NCBI RefSeq assembly: GCF_022234545.1
Contig: NZ_JAIEUI010000002.1
Location: 1 to 64,000, forward strand
Length of the DNA: 64,000 nt
Direction of reading: 5' to 3'
Source: Paenibacillus piscarius
GTDB lineage: Bacteria > Bacillota > Bacilli > Paenibacillales > Paenibacillaceae
Shown: positions 61,027 through 64,000 of the stretch, piece after piece
Layout: each line of letters starts with the position of its first letter
Numbering within the stretch: the first letter of the stretch is position 1
Program-made: the position numbers and the translations under genes
The notes under the pieces: model-generated
The model's input: only the letters and a program-made list of their open reading frames with translations
Databases searched by the model: none
What the model was told of the DNA's origin: nothing

Positions 61027-61371
61027 TTAATGATAACCATCAGCGGCATAAATCACAAGGTCATTCCACGGAAAAAATGCACCGGGGCAAGTAGCGCTAT
61101 GCGGCTCTACTACTAATGGAGAAATGTGGTAGCGATCTGCCAGCTCCAGAATCAGCTTCCCGGCCGCGAACAGCTGGCTCTGGCGCTCCGCGAGCGGCGG
61201 GACCTGGTCTGCCTCGCCGTAATTGCCTTCAAAACAAATATGAATATGCTCAGGATCGGTCAGCAGCGGCGCTGCGTAGACACTGCCGCCCAGCCCGACC
61301 CAGAAGTCAAAGCCTTTGCCGTTAATGGACGGACAGCGCGAATGATGCAGTATGAAGCCTTTGTAATCCAT
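61027..61371 (-). CDS. Short N-acetylmuramoyl-L-alanine amidase-like protein
   Basis: 114 residues without a signal peptide. The pattern FILHHSRCPS near the start, HIHICFEGNYG in the middle and EPHSATCPG near the end fits an amidase_2/PGRP-like domain, with likely zinc ligands His9/10, His and Cys. It lacks binding domains and is about 30 residues shorter than most, so it may be a reduced or intracellular form. It lies 20 nt upstream of rluB and is probably in its operon. Confidence 0.7.
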   Translation of the reverse strand: MDYKGFILHHSRCPSINGKGFDFWVGLGGSVYAAPLLTDPEHIHICFEGNYGEADQVPPLAERQSQLFAAGKLILELADRYHISPLVVEPHSATCPGAFFPWNDLVIYAADGYH

Positions 61372-61420
61372 CCTTGGTCAGCTCCCTCTGTGTTGGTGAA
61401 ATAGCATATGAAGGGAGGGG

Positions 61421-61652
61421 GCGGCGGGTGAGGACCGGTTTTTAAAATAAATGCTTTGACTTACACGTTGACTTAATCGTAACTCCGGGGAATGCTTGGA
61501 CTTCCGGCCGCTGTTAAAGTTGGATTTCCTTGATTTGGCTGCCATGAGGCAGTAGAAATCCAACTTTAAAGGCGGACGCTCCCGCTCCTCCAGTTCCAAG
61601 CTTCCCCTCCGTTACTCCGTCAACGCACGGCAAAACAGTCCTCACCTCCGCG
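61421..61652. repeat. Large nested imperfect palindrome (possible MITE-like element)
   Basis: Outer arms GGGTGAGGACCGGTTTT and AAAACAGTCCTCACC are followed inward by GTTGAC/GTCAAC (61467 and 61619), GCTTGGA/TCCAAGC, and the perfect 15-bp core TTAAAGTTGGATTTC/GAAATCCAACTTTAA (61514-61528 with 61555-61569), whose loop holds CTGCC/GGCAG. A separate 12-bp inverted repeat ACAGTCCTCACC/GGTGAGGACTGT occupies 61635-61669. No reading frame is present in the whole 61372-61834 gap. Confidence 0.75.
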
Positions 61653-61834
61653 AAGGGGGTGAGGACTGTGGGCAAGCGGCTGCGCAGCAGCGCTTGGAAT
61701 TAAAACAACGTTCCGGAAAGCTTACGTTGGGCGAGATTTAGGGCATTACTACACCTTATTTTACTCAAAAGACGACTTTAGCCGAAATCAAGTGCATTTG
61801 TACCTCTCATTCACTCACCTAGCCGACTCTCCCC

Positions 61835-62368
61835 TTACCCAAACACCAGCAGACATATTACAATAGCGGCTATGAAGCCGACGAGGTCGGAGAACAGGCC
61901 GACCTTAAGGGCGTAGCGGCCGTTACGGATGCCGACTGCACCGAAATAGACAGTCAGCACATACAAGGTGGTATCCGTGCTGCCCTGTATAGTAGATGCA
62001 ATCATACCGATCAGCGAGTCGGGTCCGTGGACACGTATAAGATCAGTAGTATAGGCCAGTGATCCGGTGCCCGTCAGCGGACGCAGGAGTCCAAGCGGGA
62101 ACACCTCGGGCGGAATGCCGAGGCCCTGCAGCAGCGGGCTGATCAGGCCCATCACGAAGTCGAGCGCGCCGGAAGCGCGGAAGACACTGATCGCCACCAG
62201 CATCCCGACCAGATGCGGAATGATGGCAATGGCTGTGCCGAAGCCGTCTTTGGCGCCTTCCACGAAAGACTCATAGACTGGAACCTTACGCGAGAAAGCA
62301 TACAATGGGATAAAGGTGACCATCACCGGGATCGCCCAGGCCGAAATAAGACTGATCAGTTCTAACAA
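61835..62368 (-). CDS. spmB: Spore maturation protein B
   Basis: 177 residues, membrane protein with the nucleoside-recognition (Gate) fold. Typical segments are VESFVEGAKDGFGTAI-like YESFVEGAKDGFGTAI, and RPLTGTGSLAYTTDLI. SpmA and SpmB are needed for full spore core dehydration. It lies 6 nt after spmA. Confidence 0.93.
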   Translation of the reverse strand: MLELISLISAWAIPVMVTFIPLYAFSRKVPVYESFVEGAKDGFGTAIAIIPHLVGMLVAISVFRASGALDFVMGLISPLLQGLGIPPEVFPLGLLRPLTGTGSLAYTTDLIRVHGPDSLIGMIASTIQGSTDTTLYVLTVYFGAVGIRNGRYALKVGLFSDLVGFIAAIVICLLVFG

Positions 62369-62374
62369 GGACGG

Positions 62375-63046
62375 TCACCCTTTCACAGAAGATGGCGGGA
62401 GTGCCGCGCTCCCTGGTGCTGAACCTGGGCCGGAGCCAACAACCGGCGGCGGCCCCGGCGGCCGGCGCAGCAGGGCGAGGCGGCGGCACAGCCTGTCCGC
62501 ACCAATGGCGGCCAGCGTGGCAACAGCCGTTGCGGCGAGCGTCGTGCCGACAATCGCCGCCGGGTCCGCCGAGCCGTAATTCAGCCGGATTGCGATCAGG
62601 GTGGCCGGAATCAGCGTGATGCTGGCCGTGTTAAGCGCAAGGAGTGTGCACATCGCGGGCGTCGCCGTGTCTTTATCGGGATTCAGGGTCTGCAGCTCCT
62701 GCATCGCCTTGATCCCCATCGGCGTAGCGGCATTGCCGAGCCCCAGCAGGTTGGCACTCATATTCGAGAGGATGTACCCGATCGCCGGGTGCCCCTTGGG
62801 CACATCCGGGAACAGAAAGGAGACGACCGGACCCAGTACCCTGGCAATCTTCTTCAGCAGGTCAGCCTCCTCCGCAATGCGCATAATTCCCAGCCAGAAG
62901 ACCAGCACGCTAATCAGTCCGAAGCTTACCGTGACCCCGCTCTTCGCCCCGTCGAACACGGCGGCGGTGAATTCGTTCATCCGTCCGTTGACCGCCGCGA
63001 AGCCGAACCCGATCAGAATCATCCCCAGCCAGATTCCGTTTAACAT
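62375..63046 (-). CDS. spmA: Spore maturation protein A with Pro/Gly-rich tail
   Basis: 223 residues, several membrane spans with the Gate fold: FDGAKSGVTVSFGLISVLVFW (shown as a landmark near residue 31), SNMSANLLGLGNAATP and LLALNTASITLIPAT. The last 30 residues (PPGPPPVVGSGPGSAPGSAA) are a low-complexity tail not expected in the family. It sits between spmB and dacB in a sporulation operon. Confidence 0.93.
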   Translation of the reverse strand: MLNGIWLGMILIGFGFAAVNGRMNEFTAAVFDGAKSGVTVSFGLISVLVFWLGIMRIAEEADLLKKIARVLGPVVSFLFPDVPKGHPAIGYILSNMSANLLGLGNAATPMGIKAMQELQTLNPDKDTATPAMCTLLALNTASITLIPATLIAIRLNYGSADPAAIVGTTLAATAVATLAAIGADRLCRRLALLRRPPGPPPVVGSGPGSAPGSAALPPSSVKG

Positions 63047-63106
63047 CGCTACCCCTCCCCCACAAGTATTGTGTATACCCGCACATGTATCCGTGTCCCC
63101 GTCCGG

Positions 63107-64000
63107 CTAACCCTGGTCTGTAACGCCCTTGAACAACGCCCGCAGCGCGCTGCCGAAGGCCTGCAGCCAGTTCCCTGCCGGGTAAGCGGCGGCACTTGCG
63201 CTCCGGTAATTACGCTCATACAGCGACGTCTCCGGCGGCAGTTGTCCAGGCGTATACACGGGAACCCGGCCAATCTCCTGCCCGCCGAGCTGCAGAATGA
63301 TCACACCCCTAAGTCCAAAGCTGAGGTCGCCCGCAGCGGCGCGCGCCTCTGCCCTGCCCGCACCCGAACTATCCATACCCACCCTTGCACTGTCACCTGT
63401 CCCAGCTTCTGCACTGGCACCTTCACTCCCGCCGGAGCTTACACCAGCCCCTGCGCTACCCTGCCCTTCACTCAGCACGAGCTTGTTAACCAGCCTCGCC
63501 TCTTCCCCCTCCCCCAGCGGGTAGGCAAAAGCCTTGCCGGTCACCAGACTGTAGCCCTTCACTGCTTCCCCCCGCTCCACCAGCGTCTTCAGCGGATAAT
63601 GGCTGAAGCCGAAGTCGAGCAGCGCAGCGTGGTCATTCCAGTCATTGCCATCGTTCAGTGTAACGGCTACGAGCTGCTGGCCGTTCCTTGTAGCGGAGCT
63701 GACCAGGCAGCGCAGCGCTTTTTTGGTATAACCGGTCTTCACTCCGTCGGCCCCTTCGTAGAGGCGCAGCATCTTGTTCTTGTTGCTCCATTTGTAATCC
63801 CATTTCTCATACGGATTGTCCGCCGTCTTCTCTTTGGTGGCTACGATCTCCTTGAACACCGGGTTATGCATCGCGTATGCAGTCAATACGGCGAGATCAT
63901 TCGCGCTGGAATAGTGGCCTTCTGCGTCTAACCCGTGCGGATTAGCGAAATGCGTATTTTTCAAATTCAGCTCCTGCGCCTTGGCATTCATCAGATAGAC
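63107..64000 (-). CDS. dacB: D-alanyl-D-alanine carboxypeptidase DacB, 5' part outside the window
   Basis: About 298 C-terminal residues are visible; the start lies beyond 64000 and the frame is open at the edge. FANPHGLDAEGHYSSANDLA and GVKTGYTKKA (the KTG motif of penicillin-binding proteins) place it in the S11 peptidase family. Next to spmA/spmB it should be the spore-cortex carboxypeptidase. A Gly/Ser/Ala-rich insertion of about 55 residues (ASAEAGTGDSARVG and neighbours) interrupts the C-terminal beta domain. Confidence 0.9.
   Translation of the reverse strand, partial: VYLMNAKAQELNLKNTHFANPHGLDAEGHYSSANDLAVLTAYAMHNPVFKEIVATKEKTADNPYEKWDYKWSNKNKMLRLYEGADGVKTGYTKKALRCLVSSATRNGQQLVAVTLNDGNDWNDHAALLDFGFSHYPLKTLVERGEAVKGYSLVTGKAFAYPLGEGEEARLVNKLVLSEGQGSAGAGVSSGGSEGASAEAGTGDSARVGMDSSGAGRAEARAAAGDLSFGLRGVIILQLGGQEIGRVPVYTPGQLPPETSLYERNYRSASAAAYPAGNWLQAFGSALRALFKGVTDQG

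Noticed and set aside
1..64000. CRISPR arrays, prophage, plasmid origin, rRNA or tRNA genes
   Set aside because: No regularly spaced repeats, phage structural genes, replication genes, rRNA or tRNA sequences were recognised.

Overview
The window is chromosomal DNA of a spore-forming, motile, respiring member of the Bacillales, most likely Paenibacillus. The evidence is the Bacillus subtilis-like gene order (aro-trp supraoperon; hbs-mtrB-hepS-menG-hepT-ndk-cheR; gpsA-plsY-der-rpsA-plsC-cmk; resABCDE-rluB-spmAB-dacB), the sporulation genes spoIVA, spoVIF, ypeB and spmA/spmB, strong AGGAGG ribosome binding sites, and futalosine-route menaquinone genes placed inside the hepS-menG-hepT operon. No rRNA, tRNA, CRISPR, phage or complete insertion sequence was seen.

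Layout. 1-250: the 5' end of a group II intron sitting just behind an intrinsic terminator. 250-2735: small operons with an IDEAL protein, a gamma-carbonic anhydrase, an unknown protein and a histidine phosphatase. 2971-4860: ECF sigma/anti-sigma pair, a putative small RNA with a perfect sigma-A promoter, and two copies of a palindromic repeat. 4863-16475: the aromatic supraoperon aroC-aroB-aroH-trpEDCFBA-hisC-tyrA. Its trpE leader carries an internal promoter, a TRAP-binding array and a terminator. 16565-24710: cheR, ndk, the menaquinone operon, mtrB (TRAP itself) and hbs. 24862-35261: spoIVA, small genes, then phospholipid, GTPase, S1 and cmk genes. 35477-42905: a PilZ protein, ypeB, prsW, mecA, a polysaccharide deacetylase and a CPBP protease cluster. 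42974-48467: an exported protein, serA under a serine T-box, a WYL regulator and a sensor-less chemoreceptor. 48910-52777: a four-gene biosynthesis-like operon behind a cyclic di-GMP riboswitch. 52818-64000: glpK, resEDCBA, rluB, an amidase-like protein, a large palindromic element, spmB, spmA and partial dacB.

How it fits together. Chorismate made by aroB/aroC feeds three uses encoded here: tryptophan (trpEDCFBA), tyrosine/phenylalanine (aroH, tyrA, hisC) and menaquinone (mqnA). Tryptophan supply should be sensed by TRAP (mtrB, about 10.2 kb from its target), which would bind about 11 triplets at the very start of the trpE transcript. Menaquinone supports the respiratory chain whose cytochrome c maturation (resABC) and redox control (resDE) are at the right end.

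The most promising new system is the + strand operon at 49183-52730. It encodes a thiamine-diphosphate carboligase-like enzyme, a carboxymuconolactone-decarboxylase-like protein without CxxC, a small STAS-like protein, and a KAS III homologue that keeps the nucleophilic Cys but has lost the His and Asn of the triad. A near-perfect c-di-GMP-I (GEMM-I) aptamer and a terminator hairpin lie between its promoter and first gene. I infer that c-di-GMP controls production of a small acyl or acyloin-type metabolite; its identity cannot be read from the sequence. Second-tier discoveries are the roughly 90-nt CU-rich small RNA at 4559-4648 and a tyrosine-rich leader-peptide frame ending 9 nt before the trp leader terminator.
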